A program made the position numbers and the translations under genes. Shown one piece after another: positions 26,963-35,359 of a stretch of DNA of 64,000 bases. Location of the stretch: NCBI RefSeq assembly GCF_002105555.1, contig NZ_CP020612.1, positions 1,294,001 to 1,358,000 on the forward strand, written 5' to 3'. The notes below the pieces were generated by a model. That model ran no database searches and was not told the origin of the DNA. It saw only the letters and a program-made list of their open reading frames with translations. Source of the DNA: Paracoccus contaminans (GTDB lineage: Bacteria; Pseudomonadota; Alphaproteobacteria; Rhodobacterales; Rhodobacteraceae). How positions within the stretch are numbered: the stretch's first letter is position 1; every line of letters starts with the position of its first letter.

Positions 26963-27777
26963 GCGCGGTCGATCATTCCGGCGCGCCCGTCCAGGCCCCC
27001 GCGGCGCCGGCCCTGCGCAGTGCGGGCCGGATCGGCCATGCGGCCGCAGGGCTGGTCGGGCTTGCGCTGCTGCTGGCGCTGTGGTGGGGGGCGACCGACC
27101 TGCTGGCGGCCGAGGGCAGCTTTGCCCGCCGCTTTTCGCCCGTGGCGGCGCTGCCGGCGCTGGCCGCGCTGATCGCGGGGCCGGACCTGTGGGTGCATGT
27201 CGCCGTCAGCCTCAGGCGGGTGCTGATCGGGCTGGGCCTTGCCCTGCTGGCGGGCGTGCCGCTGGGCCTGCTGATCGGCGCATCCCGCCTGGCCGAGGCT
27301 GCGCTTGCCCCGGCCTTCCAGTTCCTGCGGATGATCTCGCCCCTGTCATGGATGCCGATCGCGGTGCTGGTCCTGGGCGTCGGCGATGCGCCGATCTGCT
27401 TTCTGCTGGCCTTTGCCGCCGTCTGGCCGATCCTGCTGAGCACCGCGGCGGGCGTGCGCCAGCTGAACCCGCACTGGCTGCTGCTGTCGCGCAGCCTTGC
27501 CGCGACAGGATGGGAAACGCTGCTCCGCATCATCCTGCCCGGCGTTCTGGGCCATGTCCTGACCGGGCTGCGCCTGGCCATCGGGACAAGCTGGATCGTC
27601 CTGGTCCCGTGCGAGATGCTGGGCGTGCAGGCGGGCCTGGGCTATTTCATTCTCGATACCCGCGACCGGCTGGCCTATGAGCAGCTGATGGCGGTGGTTC
27701 TGGTGATCGGCGTCATCGGCTTTGCGCTGGACGGCGCAGCCCGCGCGCTGATCCGCCGCCTTGCCCCCGGCGCCTGA
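26959..27777 (+). CDS. Nitrate/taurine-type ABC transporter permease
   Basis: The 272-residue inner-membrane protein has about six hydrophobic helices. The cytoplasmic EAA-loop region reads LAATGWETLLRIILPGVLGH. The first codon is probably TTG at 26959, overlapping the binding-protein stop (TTGA); no in-frame ATG gives a full first helix. It closes the five-gene operon, and a strong inverted repeat follows at 27895-27935. It is of the SsuC/TauC/NrtB group. Confidence 0.9.
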   Translation: MSAVDHSGAPVQAPAAPALRSAGRIGHAAAGLVGLALLLALWWGATDLLAAEGSFARRFSPVAALPALAALIAGPDLWVHVAVSLRRVLIGLGLALLAGVPLGLLIGASRLAEAALAPAFQFLRMISPLSWMPIAVLVLGVGDAPICFLLAFAAVWPILLSTAAGVRQLNPHWLLLSRSLAATGWETLLRIILPGVLGHVLTGLRLAIGTSWIVLVPCEMLGVQAGLGYFILDTRDRLAYEQLMAVVLVIGVIGFALDGAARALIRRLAPGA

Positions 27778-27894
27778 AAGGGCACAGGTCCTACCGGCCG
27801 TTCGGGGCCTCCGGCAGGCATCATGGGCGGCGGGGGGCGCCCCTGCCGTGCTGGCGCAAGGGGCGCGGCCCTAGCCAGGGCGCTGTCGACCGGC

Positions 27895-27935
27895 GGCGCC
27901 TGCGCGGGCAGGGCAGGCCCGCCCGCGCAGGCGCC
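27895..27935. terminator. Perfect 15-bp inverted repeat between convergent operons
   Basis: GGCGCCTGCGCGGGC (27895-27909) and GCCCGCGCAGGCGCC (27921-27935) flank an 11-base loop. It lies between the permease stop (27777) and the end of the minus-strand cleavage enzyme (27945), so it can end transcription from both sides. No T-run follows, as is common in GC-rich genomes. Confidence 0.75.
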
Positions 27936-27944
27936 ACGGCTCTG

Positions 27945-28883
27945 TCAGAAACCGACCTGATCGCCGCCCTTGAGCGCGAGGATCTCGCGCGCATCGGCGG
28001 GGGTGGCGATCTCAAGCCCCAGTTCCTCGAGGATGCGGCGTATCTTGGCGACCTGCTCGGCATTCGACCGCGCCAGCTTGCCCGCCCCGATATAGAGGCT
28101 GTCCTCAAGCCCCACGCGGACATGGCCGCCCATCATGGCGGCCTGCGTGATCAGCGGCATCTGATGGCGCCCTGCGCCCAGCACCGACCAGCGGTAATCA
28201 TCCCCGAACAGCTTGTCGGCGGTTTCCTTCATGAACATCAGGTTTTCGGGCGCCGCCCCGATCCCGCCCAGGATGCCGAAGATCATCTGGATGAAGAATG
28301 GCGGCTTCAGCAGCCCGCGATCGACGAAATGGGCCACGTTGTAGAGATGGCCCACGTCATAGCATTCATGTTCGAACCGGGTGCCGTGCGCCTCGCCCAG
28401 GTTCCTGAGGATATGTTCGATGTCGCGGAACGTGTTGCGGAAGATGAAGTCGTCGGTGCCCAGCAGATAGGGCTTTTCCCAGTCATGCTTCCAGTCGCGC
28501 TCTTTCCAGGCCATCGGGAAGATGCCGAAATTCATCGACCCCATGTTCAGCGAGGCCATTTCGGGCCGGGATGCCATGGCGCCTTCCAGCCGTTCCTCCA
28601 TCCGCATGTTCAGCCCGCCGCCGGTGGTGATGTTCAACACCGCGTCGGTGGCCTGCTTGATGCGGGGCAGGAACTGCATGAACACCTCGGCCGAGGGCGA
28701 GGGGCGGCCGTCCTGCGGATCGCGCGCGTGCAGGTGCAGGATCGAGGCGCCTGCCTCGGCCGCCTCGATCGCCGACTGGGCGATCTGGTCGGGGGTGATC
28801 GGCAGGGCGTCGGACATCGAGGGGGTATGGATGCCCCCGGTGACGGCGCAGGTGATGATGACCTTGTTGGGCTGGCGGGCCAT
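27945..28883 (-). CDS. Beta-keto acid cleavage enzyme (BKACE, DUF849; 3-keto-5-aminohexanoate/dehydrocarnitine type)
   Basis: The 312-residue zinc-dependent TIM-barrel enzyme condenses a beta-keto acid with acetyl-CoA to give acetoacetate and a new acyl-CoA. VIITCAVTGGIHTPSMSD opens the protein. ILHLHARDPQDGRPS provides zinc ligands His50 and His52. LNITTGGGLNM, MASLNMGSMNFG and AAMMGGHVRVGLEDSLY follow in family order. The ATG at 28883 follows AGAGGAA; the longer frame to 29135 is spacer. Next to a 3-hydroxyacyl-CoA/carnitine-type dehydrogenase, it may act on dehydrocarnitine, but substrate range in this family is wide. Confidence 0.92.
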   Translation of the reverse strand: MARQPNKVIITCAVTGGIHTPSMSDALPITPDQIAQSAIEAAEAGASILHLHARDPQDGRPSPSAEVFMQFLPRIKQATDAVLNITTGGGLNMRMEERLEGAMASRPEMASLNMGSMNFGIFPMAWKERDWKHDWEKPYLLGTDDFIFRNTFRDIEHILRNLGEAHGTRFEHECYDVGHLYNVAHFVDRGLLKPPFFIQMIFGILGGIGAAPENLMFMKETADKLFGDDYRWSVLGAGRHQMPLITQAAMMGGHVRVGLEDSLYIGAGKLARSNAEQVAKIRRILEELGLEIATPADAREILALKGGDQVGF

Positions 28884-29044
28884 GGGTTCCTCTTGGGTTG
28901 ATGAATGATGCCGGGCGCTTGGCCGGGGGCGCAGGGCCTTGGCGGTCGGGCGGCGCACGGCCCCTTGCGCGGGGCGTGCCGCGATGATGGCCGCGCGCAG
29001 CCCCCCTGCCGCAGCGATGGCAGGCGGGCATCCGCCCGACCGGG

Positions 29045-30250
29045 CTATTGATTGGCCAGCGGGCAGCCGCCGGCGTCGAGCGGGCGAAACACCTGATCCC
29101 CCGGGATCGTGGCCAGCACGCTGTAGAGATCCCATGGCCCGGTGGATTCGGCCGGTTTCTTGACGCGCATCAGATACATGTCATGGACCATGCGCCCGTC
29201 CGGGCGCACCACCCCATTGCGCGCAAAGGCATCGTCGACCGGCATTTTGCGCATCTGCTGCACGACCTGCGTGGCATCGTCGCTGCCGATCTCGGCGATG
29301 GCCTTGAGGTAATGGCGCACCGCCGAATAGCTGCCGGCCTGCACCATGCTGGGCATCTTGCCGGTGCGGGCCAGGAATTTCTGCGCGAAGGCGCGGCTTT
29401 CGTCGTCCCGCTCGGGGTTCCAGCCGTCGATCAGCGCCAGGCCCTGCGCCGCCTCCAGCCCCAGCGATTTCACGTCAGAGGGAAACATCACCATGCTGGC
29501 CAGATGCTGGCCGCCCTGGGTGACGCCGAATTCCTGGGCCTGCTTGATGGCGTTGACCGTGTCGCCCGAGGCATTGGCCAGCGCGATCACCTTGGCCCCC
29601 GATGCCTGCGCCTGCAGGATGTAGGACGAAAAGTCGGTCGTCCCCAAGGGATGCCTGGCCGATCCGATCACTTTCGCGCCGTTCTGCGTCAGCACGTCGG
29701 TCAGCGATTTTTCCAGGGCCGCGCCGAAGGAATAGTCCACCGTCAGGAAGAACCAGCTGTCGCCCAGCGTTTCCACCCCGAACTTGCCCATGCCATGGGC
29801 CAGTGCATAGGTGTCATAGGTCCACTGCACCGAGGTGGGCGAGCAGGTCTTGCCCGTCAGCTCTTCGGACCCGCCGCCCGAAACCAGCAGGGCGCGGTTC
29901 TTCTGCCGGGCGATCTGCTGCACCGCCAGGGCGACGGACGAGGTCGGCACATCGACGATGGCATCCACCTGTTCGGTGTCAAACCAGCGGCTGGCGATGG
30001 CCGAGCCGACATCGGGCTTGTTCTGGTGGTCGGCCGAGATCACCTCGACCGGCATTCCCGCCACGCTGCCGCCCAGTTCCTCAACCGCGATGCGCACCGC
30101 CTCGACGCTGCCCTCGCCGGCGGCGTCGGAATAGGCGCCGCCCTTGTCGGTCAGAACGCCAAGCTTGATCCTGCCGTCCGAAATGTCCGCCTGTGCCGCG
30201 CCGGCCGTGATGGCCAGCATGCAGGCGGCGGCGATTGCCCTGAAGGTCAT
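29045..30250 (-). CDS. Periplasmic branched-chain-type ABC substrate-binding protein (copy C)
   Basis: The product has 401 residues with a signal peptide (MTFRAIAAACMLAITAGAAQ, then AD). The mature part starts ISDGRIKLGVLTDKGGAYSD and ends in GGCPLANQ. It is a diverged paralogue of the two binding proteins at 1598-4107 (shared SADHQNKPD, SSVALAVQQ, HPLGTTDFSS and C-terminal GCPL). No permease or ATPase gene is adjacent, so it may feed a transporter encoded elsewhere, perhaps the one at the left edge. Its place between a keto-acid cleavage enzyme and a dehydrogenase suggests that it brings in their substrate. Confidence 0.9.
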   Translation of the reverse strand: MTFRAIAAACMLAITAGAAQADISDGRIKLGVLTDKGGAYSDAAGEGSVEAVRIAVEELGGSVAGMPVEVISADHQNKPDVGSAIASRWFDTEQVDAIVDVPTSSVALAVQQIARQKNRALLVSGGGSEELTGKTCSPTSVQWTYDTYALAHGMGKFGVETLGDSWFFLTVDYSFGAALEKSLTDVLTQNGAKVIGSARHPLGTTDFSSYILQAQASGAKVIALANASGDTVNAIKQAQEFGVTQGGQHLASMVMFPSDVKSLGLEAAQGLALIDGWNPERDDESRAFAQKFLARTGKMPSMVQAGSYSAVRHYLKAIAEIGSDDATQVVQQMRKMPVDDAFARNGVVRPDGRMVHDMYLMRVKKPAESTGPWDLYSVLATIPGDQVFRPLDAGGCPLANQ

Positions 30251-30277
30251 GATCCGGTTTCCTCCTCCCTATGGTGT

Positions 30278-31279
30278 TCAGGTCGCGGGCTGTTCCGCGC
30301 CTGTCTGTTCGCTGCCTGGGCGCTCGCCCCCGCGCTCGCGTGCAAGCATCTCGACCAGCGCCAGCAGCAGCCGGTCGCGCTGTTCAACACGTTCGGCATG
30401 AGAGCCGCCGCCGACAGCCTCGGCGGTGCCCTCGACCAGGCGCCTGCGGGTGTCCTCGGTCAGCTGCGGGGTGCCCAAGTCCGCCCACCAGCTTTCCATC
30501 GCCGGGCCGAGATGGTCGAGGAAATGCTTCATCCCGCCCGGCCCCCCGGCCAGGTCGAAGATGGCATTCGGCCCCATCAGCGCCCATCGCAGCCCCGGCC
30601 CGTGGGCGATGGCCGCATCCACATCCTCGACCGAGGCAAGGCCGGTGGCGACGGCGTTCACCGCCTCGCGCCACAGCGCCGCCTGCAGGCGGTTGGCCAG
30701 ATGGCCGGGCCGTTCGGCATGCAGGCGGATCGGGCGCTTGCCGAGGGCGGTGTAAAAGGCGGTCAGGCGGGCGATCGCCTGCTCGTCCGTCTGCTGTCCG
30801 CCGACCACCTCGACCAGCGGGATCAGATGCGGCGGGTTGAACGGATGGCCGATGACAAAGCGGCCCGGCACGCGCATGCCCGCCTGCAGGCGCGACATGA
30901 TCAGGCCCGAGGTGCTTGATGCGATGATCGTGTCATCGCCCACCGCCTCCTCCAGCGCGGCAAAGAGCGCGCGCTTGACCTCCTCGCGCTCGGGCCCGTT
31001 CTCCTGCACCAGATCGGCGCCGCGGGCCGCCTCGCGCAGGTCGGTGTGAAAGGTCCAGCTTGCCGGGTCTGCGCCGGGGGCAAGGCCCAGCCGTGTCAGC
31101 GCGGGCCAGGCCTCGGTGATGAGCCTGCGGGCCGAGGCCTCGGCCGCGGGATCGGGGTCGCTGATCCGCACGGTCAGCCCGCGCGCCAGGAACAGCGCCG
31201 CCCAGCTTGCCCCGATGGTGCCCGCGCCGACCACCGCAACCGTCATCGGACCGGAAAAGGTAGAGCCGTCCGGTGTCAT
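30278..31279 (-). CDS. 3-hydroxyacyl-CoA dehydrogenase family protein, probably carnitine 3-dehydrogenase-like
   Basis: The 333-residue enzyme is NAD-dependent. The N-terminal Rossmann motif is VAVVGAGTIGASWAALFLA (about residues 14-32). ASSTSGLIMS and FVIGHPFNPPHLIPLVEVVG hold the active-site His. PGHLANRLQAALWREAV starts the C-terminal helical domain. The GHPFNPPHL signature and short length fit L-carnitine dehydrogenase as well as lambda-crystallin-like hydroxyacid dehydrogenases. The ATG at 31279 is preferred (alternatives at 31294 and 31333). With the downstream cleavage enzyme it could convert a beta-hydroxy acid to a keto acid and cleave it. Confidence 0.82.
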   Translation of the reverse strand: MTPDGSTFSGPMTVAVVGAGTIGASWAALFLARGLTVRISDPDPAAEASARRLITEAWPALTRLGLAPGADPASWTFHTDLREAARGADLVQENGPEREEVKRALFAALEEAVGDDTIIASSTSGLIMSRLQAGMRVPGRFVIGHPFNPPHLIPLVEVVGGQQTDEQAIARLTAFYTALGKRPIRLHAERPGHLANRLQAALWREAVNAVATGLASVEDVDAAIAHGPGLRWALMGPNAIFDLAGGPGGMKHFLDHLGPAMESWWADLGTPQLTEDTRRRLVEGTAEAVGGGSHAERVEQRDRLLLALVEMLARERGGERPGSEQTGAEQPAT

Positions 31280-31639
31280 TGAACCGCCTTTCATCTGCCG
31301 GCCGAGGCCCCGGGCAGGCCGATGCCGCTGCAAGCACCGCCGCCCGCCGGGCCGCCCCCGCCAAGGATATCTGCGCGGCCATGGCCTGTCGCGGACGGTG
31401 TCCGCGGACCGCCGCCGGGCCGCGGAATCATTCTTGGCTCAAGCCGCCCGCAAAGGGAACGGCCATTTTCATCTGTCCGGCCCTTGGCAAGGATGCCCTT
31501 TCCTCCGGGCGTTCGGGCCGGCGATCCTGACCGGCCGCGGGTGTGTGCAGCGGCGCTGCGCGCCCCCCGCCGCCCGGCCCTGCAGGCAAGAGGGGCCTTC
31601 TGTCCGCCGCCCCTTGCGCATTCTGCGGGCTGCTTGCCC
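31280..31639. other. 360-base region without a gene
   Basis: It lies between the LysR gene and the dehydrogenase, both on the minus strand. No credible coding frame was seen. It should hold the promoter of the dehydrogenase/binding-protein/cleavage-enzyme operon and contains the inverted repeat at 31390-31406. The length argues that the LysR gene is not simply co-transcribed with that operon. Confidence 0.55.
31390..31406. promoter_or_regulatory. 7-bp inverted repeat upstream of the dehydrogenase operon
   Basis: CGCGGAC-GGT-GTCCGCG, perfect arms with a 3-base spacer, overlapping the 10-base palindrome GTCCGCGGAC at 31400-31409. It is 111 bases upstream of the dehydrogenase ATG, a plausible operator position. 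The binding protein is unknown. Confidence 0.35.
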
Positions 31640-32590
31640 TTACCCTTGCGCCCGGCCCGGCGGGGCGCCCGCCAGCAGCCGGTCGCGCAGCCGCGCGGCC
31701 AGGGGCGACAAAGGCCGGCGCCGCAAGCTGAGCAGGTGATAGGGCGGCACCCGGATCGCCCGGTCCAGCGCCAGCACCGCCAGCCCTGCAGACACAGGGG
31801 GCTGGATCAGCATCTGCGCGACTTCGCGCGACATCGGGGCGATGGCGTCCCCCTGCACCAGATAGGCGACGGTGAAGACCAGTGATGGCGTGCTGACCAC
31901 GTTCAGCGGCTCGGACAGGCCCGCGCCGGCAAAGGCCTGCATGGTCGCCTCGCGGATCGGGGCGCCGCGCTGCTGCAGGATCCATTCCTGCGCGGCCAGC
32001 TGCGGCAGCGTCACCCGCCGCGCCTGCGCCAGCGGATGGGCGGCCCGCACCAGCAGCGAGACCTTCTCCTCGCCCATCGGCGTGATGTCATAGTTGCGGC
32101 TGTCAAAGCCCGGCAGGATGCGGCCCAGGACGAAATCCATGTCGCCCGCCTCGAGATGGGCCAGCAGATCGCGCGAGGGCAGCACGTCGATGGTGATGTC
32201 GGCCTCGGGCGCCTCGCGCTTGACGGCCTGCACGGCCCCCACCAGCGCGCCCACCGCCGGGCCAGTCACCGCCCCGATCCGCACAAGACCCGCCTCGCCC
32301 CGGCTGAGCGCCTGCACATCGTCAAGCGCCCCGCGCATCTCGTGCAGGATGGCGCTGGCGCGGCGCAGGACGGCGCGGCCCGCCTCGGTCGGCTCCATCC
32401 CCGTGGGCTGGCGCAGGAACAGCCGCGCGCCCAGCGTGCGCTCGATCCCCGCCAGCATCCGCGAGGCGGCCGGCTGGGTCATGGCGCAGGCTTCGGCCGC
32501 GCGCTGCAACTGGCGGCTTTCGCCGATCTCGTCCAGCAGCCGCAGCTGGGCCGGTTTCAGCAGCAGGCGGGGGGGCAACGCGGAGGACAT
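31640..32590 (-). CDS. gbpR: LysR-family regulator, GbpR-like
   Basis: The 316-residue regulator has an N-terminal winged helix-turn-helix with AACAMTQ-type recognition (EACAMTQPAASRMLAGIER, about residues 33-51). The type-2 periplasmic-fold effector domain carries GLVRIGAVTGPAVGALVGAV and DFVLGRI. It is divergent from chvE with 122 bases between the starts, the arrangement of GbpR (galactose-binding-protein regulator) in Agrobacterium. It is therefore likely to control the sugar operon in response to galactose or arabinose. A role on the minus-strand operon behind it is less likely but possible. Confidence 0.82.
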   Translation of the reverse strand: MSSALPPRLLLKPAQLRLLDEIGESRQLQRAAEACAMTQPAASRMLAGIERTLGARLFLRQPTGMEPTEAGRAVLRRASAILHEMRGALDDVQALSRGEAGLVRIGAVTGPAVGALVGAVQAVKREAPEADITIDVLPSRDLLAHLEAGDMDFVLGRILPGFDSRNYDITPMGEEKVSLLVRAAHPLAQARRVTLPQLAAQEWILQQRGAPIREATMQAFAGAGLSEPLNVVSTPSLVFTVAYLVQGDAIAPMSREVAQMLIQPPVSAGLAVLALDRAIRVPPYHLLSLRRRPLSPLAARLRDRLLAGAPPGRAQG

Positions 32591-32626
32591 GACAAAACTG
32601 GTATGAAGGACGGCCGGAAGCTCATT

Positions 32627-32655
32627 TTAACATCATCACGGCCCCCTGCTAGTCT
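32627..32655 (+). promoter_or_regulatory. Candidate chvE promoter
   Basis: TTAACA (32627-32632) and TAGTCT (32650-32655) with a 17-base spacer, in the most AT-rich part of the gbpR-chvE gap and 58 bases before the chvE start. The -10 box is weak, as expected for a promoter that needs LysR activation. No clear LysR T-N11-A site was fixed. Confidence 0.35.
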
Positions 32656-32712
32656 CTGCCCCGGAGAGAGAGGGCGGCGCCGTGCAGGCCCGTCGGGGGG
32701 GGGAACATCGTG

Positions 32713-33768
32713 ATGAAAATGAGAACCGCTGCGGCCGTGCTGGCGATGGGGCTGTCGCTGGTGGCCTCGGGCGCCTGGGCCAAGACGGTGGGCATCGCCA
32801 TGCCCACGAAATCGTCGGCGCGCTGGATCGACGACGGCAACAACATGGTCGCCCAGTTCAAGGCGGCGGGCTATGACACCGACCTGCAATATGCCGACGA
32901 CGACATCCCCAACCAGCTGAGCCAGGTCGAGAACATGATCACCAAGGGCGTCGATGTCCTGGTGATCGCGGCCATCGACGGCACCACGCTGTCGAACGCG
33001 CTGGAAAACGCCAAGGCCGCCGACATCAAGGTCATCGCCTATGACCGGCTGATCCGCGACACGCCGAATGTCGATTATTATGCGACCTTCGACAACTTCA
33101 AGGTCGGGGTCGAGCAGGCGACTTCTCTGGTCAACGGCCTCAAGGAACGCTTTCCCGACGCCAAGCCGTGGAATGTCGAGCTGTTCGGCGGCAGCCCGGA
33201 CGACAACAACGCCTATTTCTTCTATGATGGCGCGATGTCGGTGCTCAAGCCGCTGATCGACGACGGCTCGATCAAGGTGCTGTCGGGCCAGACGGGCATG
33301 GACAAGGTGGGCACGCTGCGCTGGGATCCGGCCACCGCCCAGGCGCGCATGGACAACATCCTGTCGGCCAACTACACCAAGGACCATGTCAACGGGGTGC
33401 TGTCGCCCTATGACGGGCTGTCGATCGGCATCCTGTCCTCGCTCAAGGGCGTGGGCTATGGCTCGGGCGATCTGAAGATGCCGATCGTCACCGGCCAGGA
33501 TTCCGAGGTCCAGTCGATGAAGTCGATCCTGGCGGGCGAGCAGTATTCGACGATCTTCAAGGACACGCGCGAACTGGCCAAGGTCACGGTCGGGATGGTG
33601 AACGACATGCTGGCCGGCAAGGAGCCGCAGGTCAACGACACCAAGACCTATAACAATGGCGTCAAGGTCGTGCCGTCCTATCTGCTCCAGCCCGTGCCGG
33701 TGGACAAGTCGAACTGGGAAAAGACCCTGATCGACAGCGGCTATTACACCAAAGAGCAACTGCAGTGA
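32713..33768 (+). CDS. chvE: Periplasmic sugar-binding protein ChvE (galactose/arabinose/glucose)
   Basis: The 351-residue protein has a signal peptide ([20 protein letters not shown], then AWA-K). The mature part begins [19 protein letters not shown] and continues with [31 protein letters not shown] and [20 protein letters not shown], which are near-diagnostic of ChvE. It delivers aldoses to GguAB and, in Agrobacterium, also signals to VirA. The ATG at 32713 is preferred to the GTG at 32710; a G-rich run serves as ribosome site. It is the first gene of the sugar operon. Confidence 0.93.
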   Translation: MKMRTAAAVLAMGLSLVASGAWAKTVGIAMPTKSSARWIDDGNNMVAQFKAAGYDTDLQYADDDIPNQLSQVENMITKGVDVLVIAAIDGTTLSNALENAKAADIKVIAYDRLIRDTPNVDYYATFDNFKVGVEQATSLVNGLKERFPDAKPWNVELFGGSPDDNNAYFFYDGAMSVLKPLIDDGSIKVLSGQTGMDKVGTLRWDPATAQARMDNILSANYTKDHVNGVLSPYDGLSIGILSSLKGVGYGSGDLKMPIVTGQDSEVQSMKSILAGEQYSTIFKDTRELAKVTVGMVNDMLAGKEPQVNDTKTYNNGVKVVPSYLLQPVPVDKSNWEKTLIDSGYYTKEQLQ

Positions 33769-33779
33769 CCCGCCCGGGT

Positions 33780-33799
33780 GCCGCGCTGCAAGGCGCGGC
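33780..33799 (+). repeat. Hairpin after chvE
   Basis: GCCGCGC-TGCAAG-GCGCGGC, a perfect 7-bp stem located 11 bases after the chvE stop and 39 before gguA. Such stem-loops after binding-protein genes protect the upstream message and lower expression of the downstream genes, giving excess binding protein. Confidence 0.5.
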
Positions 33800-33838
33800 C
33801 CCCACGATGCCCGCAGGCGCGCCAGCGAGGGAGGGGCG

Positions 33839-35359
33839 ATGACTGCACTGCTCGAGATGCGCGGCATCTCCAAGTCCTTTCCCGGCGTCAAGGCGCTGGA
33901 CAACGTGACGCTGAGTGTGCGCGATGGCGAGATACACGCCATCTGCGGCGAGAACGGCGCAGGCAAGTCCACGCTGATGAAGGTGCTGTCGGGCGTCTAT
34001 CCGCATGGCAGCTATGAGGGCGAGATCGTCTTTGACGGCCGGCCCGCGCGCTTTGCGGGCATCCGCGACAGCGAGGCGCGGGGCATCATCATCATCCACC
34101 AGGAACTGGCGCTGGTGCCGCTGCTGACGATTGCCGAGAACATCTTCCTGGGCAACGAGCGCGCCGCGCGCGGGGTCATCGACTGGCCCCGCACCTTCCG
34201 CGAGACAGAGGCGCTGCTGGCCAAGGTCGGCCTGCGCGAGACGCCGGGCAGCCGCGTCGAGACGCTGGGCGTGGGCAAGCAGCAGCTGGTCGAGATCGCC
34301 AAGGCGCTGTCGCGGAACGTGCGGCTGCTGATCCTGGACGAGCCGACGGCGGCGCTGTCCGAGGCTGACAGCCAGGCGCTGCTCGACCTGCTGCTCGAAC
34401 TCAAGGCGCAGGGCGTCACCTCGATCATCATCAGCCACAAGCTGAACGAGGTGCGCCGCGTCGCCGATACCGTGACGGTGATCCGCGACGGTGCCACCAT
34501 CAGCACCATCGATGCGGCCGCGGGCGGGCTGACCGAGGACCGGATCGTGCGCGACATGGTCGGGCGCGACATGTCCCAGCGCTATCCCGAGCGCGGGCGC
34601 CGCGCCGGCGACGTGATGTTCGAACTGCGCGGCTGGAACGTCTGGCACCCCGAGCAGAAGGGGCGCCAGGTCATCCGCAACCTGTCGATGCAAGTGCGCG
34701 CCGGCGAGGTGGTGGGCATCGCCGGGCTGATGGGGGCGGGGCGGACCGAGCTGGCGATGAGCGTCTTCGGCCGCAGCTATGGGCGGGCGATCTCGGGCGA
34801 GGTGCTGGTCGGCGGGCGGGCGGTCGATGTCTCGACCGTGGACCGCGCCATCGACGCCGGGCTGGCCTATGTCACCGAGGATCGCAAGACGCTGGGCCTG
34901 ATCCTCGAGGAAACAATCCGGCGCAATGCCACGCTGGCCGCGCTGGACAAGGTTGCGCGGGGCGGGGTTATCGACGAGGCGCGCGAGACGGACGTTGCCG
35001 AGGGCTATCGCCGCAGGCTGGGCATCCGCACGCCCTCGGTGTTCCAGCGCGTGGTGAACCTGTCGGGCGGCAACCAGCAGAAGGTGGTGCTGGCCAAGTG
35101 GCTGTTCACCGACCCGGACGTTCTGATCCTGGACGAGCCGACCCGCGGGATCGACGTGGGCGCGAAATACGAAATCTACGGGATCATCAACCAGCTTTCC
35201 GCCGCCGGAAAGGCGGTGGTGATGATCTCGTCCGAACTGCCCGAGCTGCTGGGCATGTGCGACCGCATCCATGTCATGAATGAAGGCGCGTTCGTCGGCG
35301 AACTGAACGCCGCCGAGGCCAGCCAGGAGGCGATCATGTCGATGATCGTGCGCGAATGA
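33839..35359 (+). CDS. gguA: Sugar ABC transporter ATP-binding protein GguA (two ATPase domains)
   Basis: The 506-residue double ATPase belongs to the monosaccharide importer class. The first half has Walker [13 protein letters not shown] (about residue 40), signature [15 protein letters not shown] and Walker [13 protein letters not shown]. The second half has the altered Walker [11 protein letters not shown], signature [15 protein letters not shown] and [13 protein letters not shown]. The asymmetry is normal for this class. It follows chvE by 70 bases with a GAGGGAGG site and overlaps gguB by 4 bases. Confidence 0.95.
   Translation: MTALLEMRGISKSFPGVKALDNVTLSVRDGEIHAICGENGAGKSTLMKVLSGVYPHGSYEGEIVFDGRPARFAGIRDSEARGIIIIHQELALVPLLTIAENIFLGNERAARGVIDWPRTFRETEALLAKVGLRETPGSRVETLGVGKQQLVEIAKALSRNVRLLILDEPTAALSEADSQALLDLLLELKAQGVTSIIISHKLNEVRRVADTVTVIRDGATISTIDAAAGGLTEDRIVRDMVGRDMSQRYPERGRRAGDVMFELRGWNVWHPEQKGRQVIRNLSMQVRAGEVVGIAGLMGAGRTELAMSVFGRSYGRAISGEVLVGGRAVDVSTVDRAIDAGLAYVTEDRKTLGLILEETIRRNATLAALDKVARGGVIDEARETDVAEGYRRRLGIRTPSVFQRVVNLSGGNQQKVVLAKWLFTDPDVLILDEPTRGIDVGAKYEIYGIINQLSAAGKAVVMISSELPELLGMCDRIHVMNEGAFVGELNAAEASQEAIMSMIVRE

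Noticed and set aside
28884..29135. Longer N-terminus for the keto acid cleavage enzyme
   Set aside because: The added residues are spacer sequence without conservation; the ATG at 28883 has a ribosome site and gives the family N-terminus.
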